A stretch of DNA of 64,000 bases, taken from Marinitoga piezophila KA3. GTDB taxonomy: Bacteria; Thermotogota; Thermotogae; Petrotogales; Petrotogaceae. Position numbers and translations under genes: made by a program. A model generated the notes under the pieces. The model saw only the letters and a list, made by a program, of their open reading frames with translations, was not told the DNA's origin and ran no database searches. The stretch is from the NCBI RefSeq assembly GCF_000255135.1, contig NC_016751.1, positions 1,984,001 through 2,048,000 of the forward strand. The letters are read 5' to 3'. Each line of letters opens with the position of its first letter. The first letter of the stretch is position 1. This document shows, one piece after another, positions 17,255 through 27,095 of the stretch.

Positions 17255-18400
17255 GTGGATTCAAATTTAAGAAAATATCTCATAATAAACTCAATACCAG
17301 CATTTTCATTTATAACAATATTGCTTTCGCCAATGTATGCGAGCAAAATAGGCCTGAACGTATATGAAGCAAGTATAGTATTCTCTGTAGTATATGGAAT
17401 ACAGGCAATACTCACCTTTGCTCTTGGACATTTTTTTGAAAAAAAATCTCCTAATTATGGTCTTGCAGCTGGAAGACTACTATTTGCAATTGGTAATATA
17501 ATTCTCGCTTTTGCATTTAATTCTTATATATATTTAATTGCACAAATAGTTATTGGAAGTATAGATATATTCTGGCCTCTTGTTAGCATGTATGAAAGGG
17601 CTATTGTTCCACCAAATAAAAGAGAAAAATTCTATTTTCTATTGCCTCTTATATCAGAATTTGTAAAGGTTTTATTATTTGTTCCAATAATATTCTTTAT
17701 GGATTACGATAAAACATCTCTTAATTTTTATAGAAATGTCTTTTTATCTGTTTCGGCGTTAAATATATTATATGCTGTTTTAATGGTTAAATATCTTCCT
17801 TTTGTAAAAAGCGGAAGTGATTTACACGAAGAACATATGGAAATTCATAAACCCAATATAAAAAAATATATAACAGTCCTTTTAAACCAGATAATCTTTT
17901 TTGCAAATTTCGGTTTTGGAAGTTACTTAATCATATCATATTATATCAAAGATATACTAAATGCTGATGCAAAGGTTATGTTAACTTATGAGGTTGCATT
18001 TTCTCTCACAGTATTGACATCTGTTTTGTGGAAAAAATATATAAAATTAAAAAATGAAGATGCCATTGTAATTGGAACATTTATAATGTCATTGTTTTAT
18101 GCTATGTTACTGGTAAAAGGATGGATACCATTTTATTTCTCACATGTGTTATTGGGTATAGGTTTTGTATTATGGATTTCGTCGAAAGAACCGTTAAAAC
18201 AGGAATATGCACCTGTTAATTTTGGTAGATATGAAGGTCTTTTTAATGGAATTCAATTATTTTCAAAAATCTTTACACCTGTTGCAGCTGGGTATATAGC
18301 TTCTCAATATTCATATGATATGGTATTTACAATATCTTTCATTGTTTTATTTGCAAATTCAATAATAACTTTCTTTGGGTTAAGATATCCCTCCAGATAA
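17255..18400 (+). CDS. Major facilitator superfamily transporter
   Basis: I chose the GTG at 17255 because it lies 12 bases from the first G of GAGGTGA (17243). The GTG at 17246 is part of that site. The product has 381 residues with about twelve hydrophobic segments, and a central cytoplasmic loop (KSGSDLHEEHMEIHKPNIKK) separates two six-helix halves. I see no diagnostic substrate motif; drug or sugar export are both possible. It is transcribed alone from its own strong promoter, just downstream of the repeat block. Confidence 0.82.
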   Translation: MDSNLRKYLIINSIPAFSFITILLSPMYASKIGLNVYEASIVFSVVYGIQAILTFALGHFFEKKSPNYGLAAGRLLFAIGNIILAFAFNSYIYLIAQIVIGSIDIFWPLVSMYERAIVPPNKREKFYFLLPLISEFVKVLLFVPIIFFMDYDKTSLNFYRNVFLSVSALNILYAVLMVKYLPFVKSGSDLHEEHMEIHKPNIKKYITVLLNQIIFFANFGFGSYLIISYYIKDILNADAKVMLTYEVAFSLTVLTSVLWKKYIKLKNEDAIVIGTFIMSLFYAMLLVKGWIPFYFSHVLLGIGFVLWISSKEPLKQEYAPVNFGRYEGLFNGIQLFSKIFTPVAAGYIASQYSYDMVFTISFIVLFANSIITFFGLRYPSR

Positions 18401-18404
18401 ATTC

Positions 18405-18440
18405 TAAGGTTTTTTTAAGGTTTGAGGTGTATAGTAGAAT
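18405..18440 (+). promoter_or_regulatory. Direct repeats at the -35 position of the lipoprotein gene
   Basis: TAAGGT occurs at 18405-18410 and again at 18416-18421, exactly 11 bases apart. Possible -10 boxes are TATAGT (18430-18435) or TAGAAT (18435-18440), and no good -35 is present. One-turn direct repeats replacing the -35 are typical sites for OmpR/PhoB-type activators. Confidence 0.45.
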
Positions 18441-18473
18441 TGAAAAGAATTTTATTCAGAAGGAGGGATTGAT

Positions 18474-19304
18474 ATGAGAAAAGTATCATATCTTTTAGTG
18501 GCATTGCTTATATTAAGTTTTGCGTTGGTGGGATGTGTAAATACACAGGAAGAATTAAAAACAGAAGAAACATCTACAGTAAAAGTATTATTAACAGATA
18601 TGCCTTTAAACACCATTGATAAATTAGACGTTTATATTGAAAGTTTTGGTTATAAATATTCAATAAATGGAACAAGTTATGATGGAACACCAGTTGAAAT
18701 TAATAAGGCATATGACATTTTATCATTAGCAGGCACTGAAACATCATTATTTTCAATAGAATTACCGGCAAGCGCAGTACTTTCTCAGATAACATTGACA
18801 GTAAAAGATGCAACAGTAACAATTAATGATCAGGAATACCCTGTTGAATTAAAACTCAACGAGATAAAAATTCAAAATGTTGACATTGAAATTGGAGAAG
18901 GTGGAGAATTAGTTCTTGATTTTGATGTTGTAAGATCATTACATGTGCAAGGAAATTTAACTTCTCCAGAAATTTTATTATCCCCTGTATTAAAACCAAC
19001 ATATAGAAGAGGTTTAGCAGACAATCATTATTTAATAAAAGGAGAAGTTGTTAATGGAACAGATCCAGTTTCTATGGCTGTTGTAACAATTAGTGATGAT
19101 TCCACAATTTTAAGAGCAACATTAACAGATGATAATGGTGTATTCTGTCTTGGGAAATATGAAGACGGTAACTATACAATAGAAGTATATTCAAATATTG
19201 ATGTAACTAAAGACCTTAGTGAATACACTCCAGATGCAACAGAAAAAATAACCGTATCCGGTGAAGATATCACAAATATAAAAATAGATATATCAAATCA
19301 GTAA
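18474..19304 (+). CDS. DUF4382 lipoprotein with a carboxypeptidase-regulatory-like domain
   Basis: This 276-residue protein has a lipoprotein signal peptide whose lipobox is LVGC (Cys21 would be lipidated). Residues about 38-170 match the DUF4382 pattern (VKVLLTDMPLNTIDKLDVYIE, a SLAGTETSLFSIELPASAVLSQI stretch, then LVLDFDVVRSLHV). A C-terminal beta-sandwich at 190-276 (IKGEVVNGTDPVSMAVVTIS, DDNGVFCLGKYEDGNYTIEV) resembles carboxypeptidase regulatory-like domains. It probably sits on the cell surface or in the periplasm; the role is unknown. It is a single gene behind a possible activator site, closed by a strong terminator. Confidence 0.8.
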   Translation: MRKVSYLLVALLILSFALVGCVNTQEELKTEETSTVKVLLTDMPLNTIDKLDVYIESFGYKYSINGTSYDGTPVEINKAYDILSLAGTETSLFSIELPASAVLSQITLTVKDATVTINDQEYPVELKLNEIKIQNVDIEIGEGGELVLDFDVVRSLHVQGNLTSPEILLSPVLKPTYRRGLADNHYLIKGEVVNGTDPVSMAVVTISDDSTILRATLTDDNGVFCLGKYEDGNYTIEVYSNIDVTKDLSEYTPDATEKITVSGEDITNIKIDISNQ

Positions 19305-19311
19305 AAAACTT

Positions 19312-19350
19312 AATTTGCCCGCTTTTTAAAAAGCGGGCAAATTTTTTTTA
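19312..19350 (+). terminator. Terminator after the DUF4382 lipoprotein
   Basis: A perfect 32-base palindrome, with arms AATTTGCCCGCTTTTT and AAAAAGCGGGCAAATT, is followed by eight T residues. Confidence 0.92.
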
Positions 19351-19357
19351 TAAAAAC

Positions 19358-19387
19358 TTGTAAATATTCTTTATTTTATGTTATAAT
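19358..19387 (+). promoter_or_regulatory. Promoter of the peptide-type ABC importer
   Basis: TTGTAA (19358-19363) and TATAAT (19382-19387) are 18 bases apart. The -10 is extended by TG at 19379-19380. Strong expression of the binding protein is expected. Confidence 0.75.
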
Positions 19388-19457
19388 AATATTATCAAAA
19401 AATGTCTATTTGTTTTATTTAAGATTAAATTCATCATATTTTAAAGGGAGGGATAGT

Positions 19458-20960
19458 ATGAAGAAAGTATTGTTATTTGTTTTGATTACGTTATTTGTTG
19501 TATTTACTTTTGCTAAAAGTGTTGTGGTAGTAGGAACTACTGATAAGATTAGAACACTTGATCCGGCAAAATGTTATGATTATTTTTCAAGCAACATTCT
19601 TCAAAATGTATTGGTAGGTCTTGTTGATTATGAAGTGAATACTTCAAACCTTATTCCATCACTTGCAGAAAAATGGGAAGTTTCAAGTGATAGTCTTACT
19701 TATACATTCCATTTAAGAAAAGATGCAAAATTCGAAGATGGAACACCAATTGATGCAAAGGTTATGAAATACTCAATTGATAGGGCAATGAAATTAAATG
19801 GTGATCCTGCATTCTTATTAACAGATATAGTTGACAGCACAAAGGTTGTTGATGACTATACATTCCAGATTAAATTAAAATACCCATTCTCAGCATTTGT
19901 ATCAGTTTTAGGATATACAGTAGCATGGCCGGTAAATCCAAAATTGTATCCAGAAAATTCATTCTATGAAGGAGCACCATCAGCATCAGGTCCATATAAG
20001 ATAACAGAATGGATTAGAGATGTAAGAATTGTTCTTGAAAAGAATGACAAATATTACGGTCCAGCACCAAAAACAGATAAAATCATAATTACATTCTATG
20101 AAAGTGCAGCAACATTAAGATTGGCTCTTGAAACAGGACAGATTGATATTGCATTTAGACATCTTGATCCAAGGGATATTAGTGATCTTGAAGCAAATCC
20201 AAATATCACAGTATTAAAAGGTAGCAGTCCACAGATTAGATATCTTGTTTTAAATACAAAACAAAAACCATTTGATAATCCATTGGTAAGAAAAGCTATA
20301 ATGTATGCTGTTGATAGAGAAAGATTAGTAGATGATGTATTTGTAGGACTTGCACAGCCATTATATTCAATGGTTCCAATGGGAATGTGGAGTCATAAAG
20401 ATATATTCCCAAAAAGAAATTTAAATGCAGCCAAGAGATTATTACAGCAGGCTGGTTATTGGTTTGATAAACCATTGACAATAGACTTATGGTATTCACC
20501 AACACATTATGGTACAACAGAAGCAGATGTTGCACAGGTTCTTAAAGAAGCTCTTGAAGAAACAGGAATAATTAAGGTAAATATTAAATATGCAGAATGG
20601 TCAACATATGTTGATTACTTCTTAAATGGTGCAATGGGATTATTCTTACTTGGTTGGTATCCAGATTATATTGATCCTGATGATTACTTATGGCCATTCT
20701 TAAGTATAAACGGTGCAAAATCAATGGGTAGTTTCTATGAAAGCAAAATAACAGAAGATCTCATGAGAGCAGCAAGAGTTTGTGTAGATCAAAACACAAG
20801 ATCAGATCTTTATGAACAGGTACAGAATCATCTTGTTGTTGATGTTCCAAATATCCCATTATGGCAGGGAGTAGCAGTTGTTGCATCACAAAAGAATGTA
20901 AAAGGTGTATTGCTTGAACCAACTCAGATCTTCAGATATTATTTAATCTACAAAAAATAA
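19458..20960 (+). CDS. ABC transporter substrate-binding protein, family 5
   Basis: The start is the ATG at 19458 behind AGGGAGGGA. An in-frame ATG at 19410 is too close to the promoter and has no ribosome binding site. The product has 500 residues: a signal peptide (VLLFVLITLFVVFTFA), then the SBP_bac_5 fold (LIPSLAEKWEVSSDSLTYTF, LRKDAKFEDGTPIDAKVMKYSIDR, PFDNPLVRKAIMYAVDRERL). Family members bind peptides, nickel or, often in Thermotogota, oligosaccharides. The ligand cannot be fixed from sequence. No lipobox Cys is seen. A terminator separates it from the permease genes, so it should be made in excess over them. Confidence 0.92.
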   Translation: MKKVLLFVLITLFVVFTFAKSVVVVGTTDKIRTLDPAKCYDYFSSNILQNVLVGLVDYEVNTSNLIPSLAEKWEVSSDSLTYTFHLRKDAKFEDGTPIDAKVMKYSIDRAMKLNGDPAFLLTDIVDSTKVVDDYTFQIKLKYPFSAFVSVLGYTVAWPVNPKLYPENSFYEGAPSASGPYKITEWIRDVRIVLEKNDKYYGPAPKTDKIIITFYESAATLRLALETGQIDIAFRHLDPRDISDLEANPNITVLKGSSPQIRYLVLNTKQKPFDNPLVRKAIMYAVDRERLVDDVFVGLAQPLYSMVPMGMWSHKDIFPKRNLNAAKRLLQQAGYWFDKPLTIDLWYSPTHYGTTEADVAQVLKEALEETGIIKVNIKYAEWSTYVDYFLNGAMGLFLLGWYPDYIDPDDYLWPFLSINGAKSMGSFYESKITEDLMRAARVCVDQNTRSDLYEQVQNHLVVDVPNIPLWQGVAVVASQKNVKGVLLEPTQIFRYYLIYKK

Positions 20961-20975
20961 TCATTAATTAAAACT

Positions 20976-20998
20976 CCCCGCCATGCGGCGGGGTTTTT
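20976..20998 (+). terminator. Terminator between binding protein and permease genes
   Basis: CCCCGCC and GGCGGGG pair around ATGC and are followed by TTTTT. The next gene begins 15 bases later, so this probably acts as a partial terminator that sets expression levels within one operon. Confidence 0.85.
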
Positions 20999-21013
20999 AG
21001 AGAGGTGATAGTT

Positions 21014-22021
21014 TTGTCCTTAAAAGATTATATACTTACAAGAATATTACTTGCAATACCTATGATTTTTATACTTCTTGCAGTTATCTTTTTTGTTTTG
21101 AGGATTATTCCGGGGGATCCAGTTATGGCTATGATGGGTGGTAAAGCACCCCAAAGCGTAATTGATCAAAAAAGACATGAACTTGGTCTTGATAAACCCA
21201 TTGTAGTACAATTTTTTGATTATCTTGGTGGATTATTGAGAGGTGATTTAGGAACTTCAACATTAACCTCAAGACCGGTATGGAACGAAATAAAAGATAG
21301 ATTTCCTGCAACAGTTGAGTTAACCTTATTTGCCTTTTTAATTGCAGTGTTAATAGGTATATTCTGGGGAAGTGAAGCGGCGGCACATAGAGATGGATTT
21401 ATAGATATTACAGCAAGAGTATATTCAGTATTTATATACGCCATTCCTGTTTTCTGGTTTGGTTTAATGATGCAATATTATTTTGGAATGATCTTAAGAT
21501 GGTTACCAGTTGCCGGTAGATTATCTCCAATAGTATCTCTTGATACCAAAACAGGATTTTTTATAATAGATTCTATAATAACAGGCAATTGGGAAGCATT
21601 AATAGATGTATTAAAACATTTATTAATGCCTGGTATAACGTTAGGATTGGTTATTTCAAGTATATTTTTAAGAATGGTTAGAAATAATACAATTTTAATG
21701 TTATCCCAGGATTTTTCAACAGCGGCAAGAGCAAGAGGAATCAGTCAGAGAAGGGTTTTATACAAACACGCTTTAAGAAATGCCATGGTGCCTATTTTAA
21801 CAGTTATGGGATTACAGCTTGCTATATTATTAGCAGGTGCTGTTTTAACAGAAACAACATTTTCATGGCCGGGACTTGGAAGCTATCTGGTAATGAAAAT
21901 AAGGTATAGAGATTTTCCTGCTATTCAGGGAACAATAGCATTTTTTGCATTGTTTGTTGTCATTATTAGTATAATAGTTGATATTATCAATGCACTTATA
22001 GATCCAAGAGTTAGATATTGA
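21014..22021 (+). CDS. ABC importer permease, DppB/OppB family
   Basis: I start at TTG 21014, 12 bases from GAGGTGA (21002). The GTG at 21005 is inside that site. The product has 335 residues with an N-terminal helix (ILTRILLAIPMIFILLAVIFFVLRIIPGDP), typical of DppB proteins, five more membrane segments, and the coupling EAA-like loop (DFSTAARARGISQRRVLYKHALRNAMVPI). It forms the membrane channel with the next gene. It is coupled to it through a 9-base gap. Confidence 0.92.
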   Translation: MSLKDYILTRILLAIPMIFILLAVIFFVLRIIPGDPVMAMMGGKAPQSVIDQKRHELGLDKPIVVQFFDYLGGLLRGDLGTSTLTSRPVWNEIKDRFPATVELTLFAFLIAVLIGIFWGSEAAAHRDGFIDITARVYSVFIYAIPVFWFGLMMQYYFGMILRWLPVAGRLSPIVSLDTKTGFFIIDSIITGNWEALIDVLKHLLMPGITLGLVISSIFLRMVRNNTILMLSQDFSTAARARGISQRRVLYKHALRNAMVPILTVMGLQLAILLAGAVLTETTFSWPGLGSYLVMKIRYRDFPAIQGTIAFFALFVVIISIIVDIINALIDPRVRY

Positions 22022-22030
22022 GGTGATAAT

Positions 22031-22903
22031 ATGGATAAAGAATTTTATTCACATAAAATAGCATCTTTTTTTAAGGAATTATTCAAAAGTGGAACAGGAT
22101 GGATTACATTTATAGGTGCAATGATATTAATATTTTATATTTTAATGGCAATTTTTGCACCTCAATTAGCTCCATATAATCCAATACAAAGAGTTGGAAG
22201 GGCTTTAAGCGCTCCAAACAGTCAATTTATATTTGGAACAGATAATCTTGGTAGAGATATATTCAGCAGAATATTATATGGTGCAAGAATAGCATTATCC
22301 ATAGCATTTATTTCTGTTGGTTTTGCATCATTATTTGGAATTCCTCTGGGGTTATTATCAGGATATATAGGAGGGCCATTGGACAGAGTTTTAACATTAA
22401 TTATGGATGCAATATATTCATTTCCAGGACTTATACTTGCTATTGCAATAGCAGCAGTGCTTGGACCAGGTATGATAAATATAGCGTTATCCATAGCTGT
22501 TGTATATACACCAACATATTATAGGGTAATCAGGAATCAGGTAACAGCTATAAAAAATGAGTTATATGTAGAAGGAGCAAGAGCATTAGGAGCAAAAAAT
22601 TGGGAAATATTGTTTAAATATATACTTCCTAATGTTTTACCATCTGTTGTAGTTGTTTTATCTATGAATCTTGCTGATGCAATAATGACAGAAGCAGGAT
22701 TGAGCTTTTTGGGGTTGGGAATTGCTCCACCAACACCAGATTGGGGTTATGATTTAAGTAATGGACAGAGATTTGTATTATCAAGAGCATGGTGGGGAAT
22801 ATTATATCCCGGTATGGCAATTATTACAATAGTTTTGGGATTCTCATTATTTAGTGAAGGATTAAATGAATATCTCAATCCTACTATTCGTGAGAGAAGG
22901 TGA
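22031..22903 (+). CDS. ABC importer permease, DppC/OppC family
   Basis: This 290-residue protein starts at ATG after GAGGTGA. The typical DppC N-terminus (FAPQLAPYNPIQ, FIFGTDNLGRDIFSRILYGARIALSIAF) is present, and the EAA loop reads NELYVEGARALGAKNWEILFKYILPNVLP. It ends with EGLNEYLNPTIRERR, usual for this family. It pairs with the preceding permease and the two following ATPases. Confidence 0.93.
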   Translation: MDKEFYSHKIASFFKELFKSGTGWITFIGAMILIFYILMAIFAPQLAPYNPIQRVGRALSAPNSQFIFGTDNLGRDIFSRILYGARIALSIAFISVGFASLFGIPLGLLSGYIGGPLDRVLTLIMDAIYSFPGLILAIAIAAVLGPGMINIALSIAVVYTPTYYRVIRNQVTAIKNELYVEGARALGAKNWEILFKYILPNVLPSVVVVLSMNLADAIMTEAGLSFLGLGIAPPTPDWGYDLSNGQRFVLSRAWWGILYPGMAIITIVLGFSLFSEGLNEYLNPTIRERR

Positions 22904-22909
22904 AGCATT

Positions 22910-23869
22910 GTGATATTACAAATAAAAAATCTCAATATAAATTATGAAGTAAGAAATGGCTGGGTAAGTGCCGTTCAAAATGTAAATTTATCTATTAAAG
23001 AAAATGAAACTGTAGGATTAGTTGGAGAATCTGGTTGTGGAAAATCCACATTGGGTAAATCTTTACTGAAAATATTGCCTAAAAATGCCAGAATTGATGG
23101 TGAAATTTTATTTAAAGGAGAAAATATAGCTCCATATAATGAACGTCAGATGAGAAAAATAAGAGGGAAAAATATATCCATGATCTTTCAGGATCCAATG
23201 ACTTCATTAAATCCAATTATGAAGGTAAAAGATTTATTTTTGGAAACTATAAAGGCGCATTATCCTAAGATTCCGGAAGATGAAGCATTTAAAATGTCAG
23301 CAAAAATACTTGAAGAGGTTGGTATAGATCCTGTAAGAATGAATGAATATTCATTCCAGTTTTCTGGTGGTATGCGACAAAGGGTTATGATTGCATTGTC
23401 TTTGGTCTTAAAACCAGATCTTGTTATAGCAGATGAACCTACAACATCTCTGGATGTTATTGTTCAGGCTCAAATTATGGAAGTTTTAAAAAAGCTTAAA
23501 GATGAACACAATATGTCCATGATTCTTATTACACATGATTTAGGTGTTGTTGCTGAACTGGCAGATAGAATAGGTGTAATGTATGCAGGTCATCTTGTTG
23601 AATTATCCACAGCAGAAAAGATATATTATGAGCCTAAACATCCATATACACAGGCATTATTAAAATCAATTCCAAATACTAACATTGATGATAGAGAATT
23701 AAGGTATATTCCTGGAGATTTACCGAATCTTGTTAAACCACCAAAAGGATGCAGATTTGCAAATAGATGTCCATATGCTACAGAAAAATGTCATAATGAA
23801 GTTCCACCAGATTTTGAAGTTGATGGAACAAGAGTAAAATGTTGGTTATATGAGAAGGTGAAAGCATGA
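22910..23869 (+). CDS. ABC importer ATPase, DppD/OppD family
   Basis: This 319-residue protein starts at GTG. Walker A is GESGCGKST, the Q-loop region is MIFQDPMTSLNPIM, the signature is FSGGMRQR, and Walker B is LVIADEPTTSLDV. The C-terminal oligopeptide extension carries Cys residues in GCRFANRCPYATEKCHNEVPP, the pattern that binds an iron-sulfur cluster in some family members. The stop overlaps the start of the next ATPase gene (ATGA). Confidence 0.93.
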   Translation: MILQIKNLNINYEVRNGWVSAVQNVNLSIKENETVGLVGESGCGKSTLGKSLLKILPKNARIDGEILFKGENIAPYNERQMRKIRGKNISMIFQDPMTSLNPIMKVKDLFLETIKAHYPKIPEDEAFKMSAKILEEVGIDPVRMNEYSFQFSGGMRQRVMIALSLVLKPDLVIADEPTTSLDVIVQAQIMEVLKKLKDEHNMSMILITHDLGVVAELADRIGVMYAGHLVELSTAEKIYYEPKHPYTQALLKSIPNTNIDDRELRYIPGDLPNLVKPPKGCRFANRCPYATEKCHNEVPPDFEVDGTRVKCWLYEKVKA

Positions 23870-24858
23870 GTACTCCATTAATAGAAGTAAAAAATTTAAA
23901 AAAATATTTTCCATTAAAACGGTCTATATCAGAGGTTATAACGAGAAAACCGCAGAAATTTGTAAAGGCTGTTGATGATATTTCTTTTGTTATAAATAAA
24001 GGAGAGACATTGGGATTAGTTGGTGAGTCCGGTTCTGGAAAAACAACCACAGGGCGTTTAGTTTTAAGATTGCTCGATCCAACAGATGGAATAATAAAAA
24101 TAGATGGTGTTGATATCACATCATTATCTCAGGAAGAATTAAGAAAATTCAGAAAAAAAATTCAGATAATTTTTCAGGATCCAATGGCAGCATTAAATCC
24201 GTATATGAAAATAGGTGAAGCAATACGGCATGGATTGCAAATACATAAAATAGGAAAAACATATAAAGAACAGAAAGAAATTGTATATAATATAATGGAA
24301 AGGGTTAATTTAAAGCCAGCTGAGGAATATTATGACAGATATCCTCGTGATTTATCAGGTGGTCAAAGACAGAGAGTTGTTATTGCAAGGGCATTGGCAT
24401 TAAAGCCTGAATTTGTTGTTGCAGATGAAGCAATTGCCATGCTTGATGTTTCTGTTAGATCACAGCTTTTAAAATTAATGATAGATCTTAAAGAAGAATT
24501 TAATCTCACATATTTATTCATTACACATGATTTAGCAACTACAAAATATATTTGTGATAGGATTGCTGTTATGTATCTTGGAAAAATCGTAGAGATAGGA
24601 ACATTTGAGGATATTTATAGAAATCCTGCGCATCCTTACACAAAAGCGTTAATTTCAGCGGTGCCAGAACCAGATCCAAAATTAAACAAAGAAAAGATTA
24701 TACCAAAAGGTGAAGTGCCAAATGCTGTAAATCCGCCAAAAGGTTGTAGATTTCATCCAAGATGCCCATATGCAACAGAAAAATGTAGAACAGAAGAACC
24801 ACCAGTAATAAAGATTGATGATCAACATGAAGTAAGCTGTCATTTATACGCAAAATAA
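23866..24858 (+). CDS. ABC importer ATPase, DppF/OppF family
   Basis: This 330-residue protein has Walker A GESGSGKTT, signature LSGGQRQR and Walker B FVVADEAIAMLDVS. The usual DEPVSALD here reads DEAIAMLD; the catalytic Glu and D-loop Asp remain, so activity is not in doubt. The C-terminal CRFHPRCPYATEKCRTEEPP again has the four-Cys pattern. It is the last gene of the importer operon, closed by a bidirectional terminator. Confidence 0.93.
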   Translation: MSTPLIEVKNLKKYFPLKRSISEVITRKPQKFVKAVDDISFVINKGETLGLVGESGSGKTTTGRLVLRLLDPTDGIIKIDGVDITSLSQEELRKFRKKIQIIFQDPMAALNPYMKIGEAIRHGLQIHKIGKTYKEQKEIVYNIMERVNLKPAEEYYDRYPRDLSGGQRQRVVIARALALKPEFVVADEAIAMLDVSVRSQLLKLMIDLKEEFNLTYLFITHDLATTKYICDRIAVMYLGKIVEIGTFEDIYRNPAHPYTKALISAVPEPDPKLNKEKIIPKGEVPNAVNPPKGCRFHPRCPYATEKCRTEEPPVIKIDDQHEVSCHLYAK

Positions 24859-24860
24859 TA

Positions 24861-24897
24861 AAAATAAATCCCCTGTTAAACAGGGGATTTATTTTTA
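24861..24897. terminator. Bidirectional terminator between importer operon and chemoreceptor
   Basis: ATAAATCCCCTG and CAGGGGATTTAT pair around TTAAA, with A-rich and T-rich flanks on both sides. It can serve the plus-strand importer operon and the minus-strand chemoreceptor that ends at 24904. Confidence 0.9.
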
Positions 24898-24903
24898 TAA
24901 CGT

Positions 24904-26889
24904 TTAGATTTTAAATTGTTTAATAAGAGTATTAAGTTCTTCACTTAAATCTTCAAGTCTATTAGCAACCTTTGTAATCTTTGCAAAGTCTTCGTTCTGT
25001 GCTTTTATTTCATTCTTGAAGTTAATTACATCTTCAGCAACGCTTGTAACAGCTTTATTTGCAGTATCTACAGCAGCTGCAATTTCCTCTGTTGATGCTG
25101 TTTGCTCTTCTGCTGATGATGCAGTGCTGTCAATCATCATTGAAATACCTTCAATTTCCTGTGTGATACTTTCAAATTGTTCTGCAATTTCAAATACCAT
25201 CTTGTTTGCTTCATTTATACTTTCAACAACATTTTCTGTTTCTTTATCAACTTCTGAAGCGCTGTTTTGTATTTTTCCAAGTATATTTGCAATTTCTTCT
25301 GTGGCTTTTTTACTTTCTTCTGCAAGTTTTCTAATTTCATCAGCAACAACAGCAAATCCTTTTCCTGCTTCTCCAGCTCTTGCTGCTTCAATAGCTGCAT
25401 TTAATGCAAGGAGGTTTGTCTGTTCTGTAATTGAATTAATTGTTTCAACAATTTCCTGAATATTAGCAGTTTCACTTGCAAGTACCTTAACTGTTTTTGC
25501 GTTTTCCTTTGCCTTTTCATTAACGTCAATCATTTTTGTTTTAACTTCTTCGACGTTCTTTGAACCTTCTTTAGCAAGTCCTGAAACCTGAGTTGATCTT
25601 TCCATTATTTCCTGAGTTGATCTTGAAACGTTTTGTGCTGCAGCAGCAATTTCTTCAACACCGGCAGTTGTTTCTTCAAGTGAAGAAGAAGCGTCCTGAA
25701 CCTTGGAGTTAATTTCTTCAATTTCATCGTATATTCTCAAGTTTAATTCATAATTCTTATCAATAGAATTAGAAACTTCTGAAGATGTTTCAATTAATGT
25801 TTTTGAAGATTCCTGAACCTTTTCAACAAGTGTTCTTAATGAAGCAATTGTTTGGTTCATAATTTTAGCAAGAACACCCAATTCATTATTTGCATCAACA
25901 TGAACTTTAACGTTAAGATTACCCTTTCCAACCTCTTCCATTTCTTTTGTCATAATTAAAATAGGTTTTGTAATTGCTTTATTAACAAATACAATACCAA
26001 TTACAAAAGCACCAATCATTATTACAAGGAATACAACAATTAATACTGAAGTTTCCTTCCATACTGCGTCTGTAATTGCTTTTTTAGGTATTGCTGTGTA
26101 AATCATCCAGTCAGTGTCAGCAATTTTAGAATAAAATGCATAAACAGTTTTTCCATTATAAGTATATTCAACCAATCCTTTCTTATCCGTTGCTTTCTTG
26201 AAAAATTCCATGTCTTTAACGCTTACACCCCATTTTTTAGGATCTGTGTGCATTAGAGTAATACCTTCGCTGTTTACAAGATATGAATATTCGTCTTTAA
26301 ATACTTTATCATCGCCAAAGAATGTATCAACCAGTTCTTTTATTGATAAATCAATTGCAATTACACCAATAATTTCGTTTGTTTGTGGATCTGTAACTGT
26401 TTTTGATACGGTAATTAATATATCTCCACTTGAAGCATCTGCATATGGATCGGAAATAGCAACTTTACCGGGAGTTTTCATTGCAGCTTTGTACCATGGT
26501 CTTGATGTTGGATCATAATCATCTGGCAATTCTGCGTCTGGCTTCATAAGCATTGTTTTATCCCTTAATCCAATATATACCGCTGCATAATGATAATTAT
26601 TAACAATGTTATCAAACATTTTGAGCATCCAGTTTCGTTCGTCATATTTATTGCTGTAAGAACCTCTTACATTTGCATCGTTTGAAAGCATGTTGGTAAG
26701 ATTTATAATGGGTTTAAAATATGTTTCGAGTAATTTTGCATTGGTATCAGTAACCGAGCGAAGATGTTTTTTGTAATTTTCAAAACTTTTGTTGTAATTA
26801 TTATATGTACTGATACCTGTAAATAATAACATTGGAAGAACAGAAATTAGGATAATAATAGCAATCATCTGCGCTTTTAATGACTTCAT
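24904..26889 (-). CDS. Methyl-accepting chemotaxis protein with dCache domain, copy 1
   Basis: The product has 661 residues. The first transmembrane helix is at about 8-26 and the dCache_1 sensor at about 35-270. The second helix is at about 282-304, then a HAMP domain, then the signalling hairpin with its tip ([41 protein letters not shown] written here by its key residues E-Q-T-N and R-K-L-A). The sensor carries the full amino-acid-binding signature of dCACHE_1AA domains: Y125, R130, W132, Y133, Y149 and D180. I infer an amino acid ligand. No C-terminal CheR-tethering pentapeptide is seen. The C-terminal 395 residues are identical to the protein at 29463-31448. Confidence 0.93.
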   Translation of the reverse strand: MKSLKAQMIAIIILISVLPMLLFTGISTYNNYNKSFENYKKHLRSVTDTNAKLLETYFKPIINLTNMLSNDANVRGSYSNKYDERNWMLKMFDNIVNNYHYAAVYIGLRDKTMLMKPDAELPDDYDPTSRPWYKAAMKTPGKVAISDPYADASSGDILITVSKTVTDPQTNEIIGVIAIDLSIKELVDTFFGDDKVFKDEYSYLVNSEGITLMHTDPKKWGVSVKDMEFFKKATDKKGLVEYTYNGKTVYAFYSKIADTDWMIYTAIPKKAITDAVWKETSVLIVVFLVIMIGAFVIGIVFVNKAITKPILIMTKEMEEVGKGNLNVKVHVDANNELGVLAKIMNQTIASLRTLVEKVQESSKTLIETSSEVSNSIDKNYELNLRIYDEIEEINSKVQDASSSLEETTAGVEEIAAAAQNVSRSTQEIMERSTQVSGLAKEGSKNVEEVKTKMIDVNEKAKENAKTVKVLASETANIQEIVETINSITEQTNLLALNAAIEAARAGEAGKGFAVVADEIRKLAEESKKATEEIANILGKIQNSASEVDKETENVVESINEANKMVFEIAEQFESITQEIEGISMMIDSTASSAEEQTASTEEIAAAVDTANKAVTSVAEDVINFKNEIKAQNEDFAKITKVANRLEDLSEELNTLIKQFKI

Positions 26890-26967
26890 AAAGATTCCCC
26901 CTTTAAAAAATTTTTTATTGATTTTTATTATTAATATTGATGCCTTTATATGAGTGTATGTATTAAT

Positions 26968-26976
26968 ATTTTATCA
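26968..26976 (-). promoter_or_regulatory. Possible extended -10 of chemoreceptor copy 1
   Basis: On the minus strand this reads TGATAAAAT, an extended -10 shape, about 80 bases before the start codon. I found no convincing -35. Confidence 0.35.
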
Positions 26977-27021
26977 CATTTTCCGGTAAAATAAAAATCA
27001 AAAGAAATAATATAAATTTAA

Positions 27022-27059
27022 AAAACTCCCCTATTTTTTTAAAAAAACAGGGGAGTTTT
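27022..27059 (-). terminator. Terminator of the sCache chemoreceptor
   Basis: CAAAACTCCCCT and AGGGGAGTTTT pair around an A/T-rich loop, 37 bases after the stop codon at 27096, with T residues following on the minus strand. Confidence 0.85.
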
Positions 27060-27095
27060 GCAAAAGTATTAACATATAAATATATATCAGTACAT

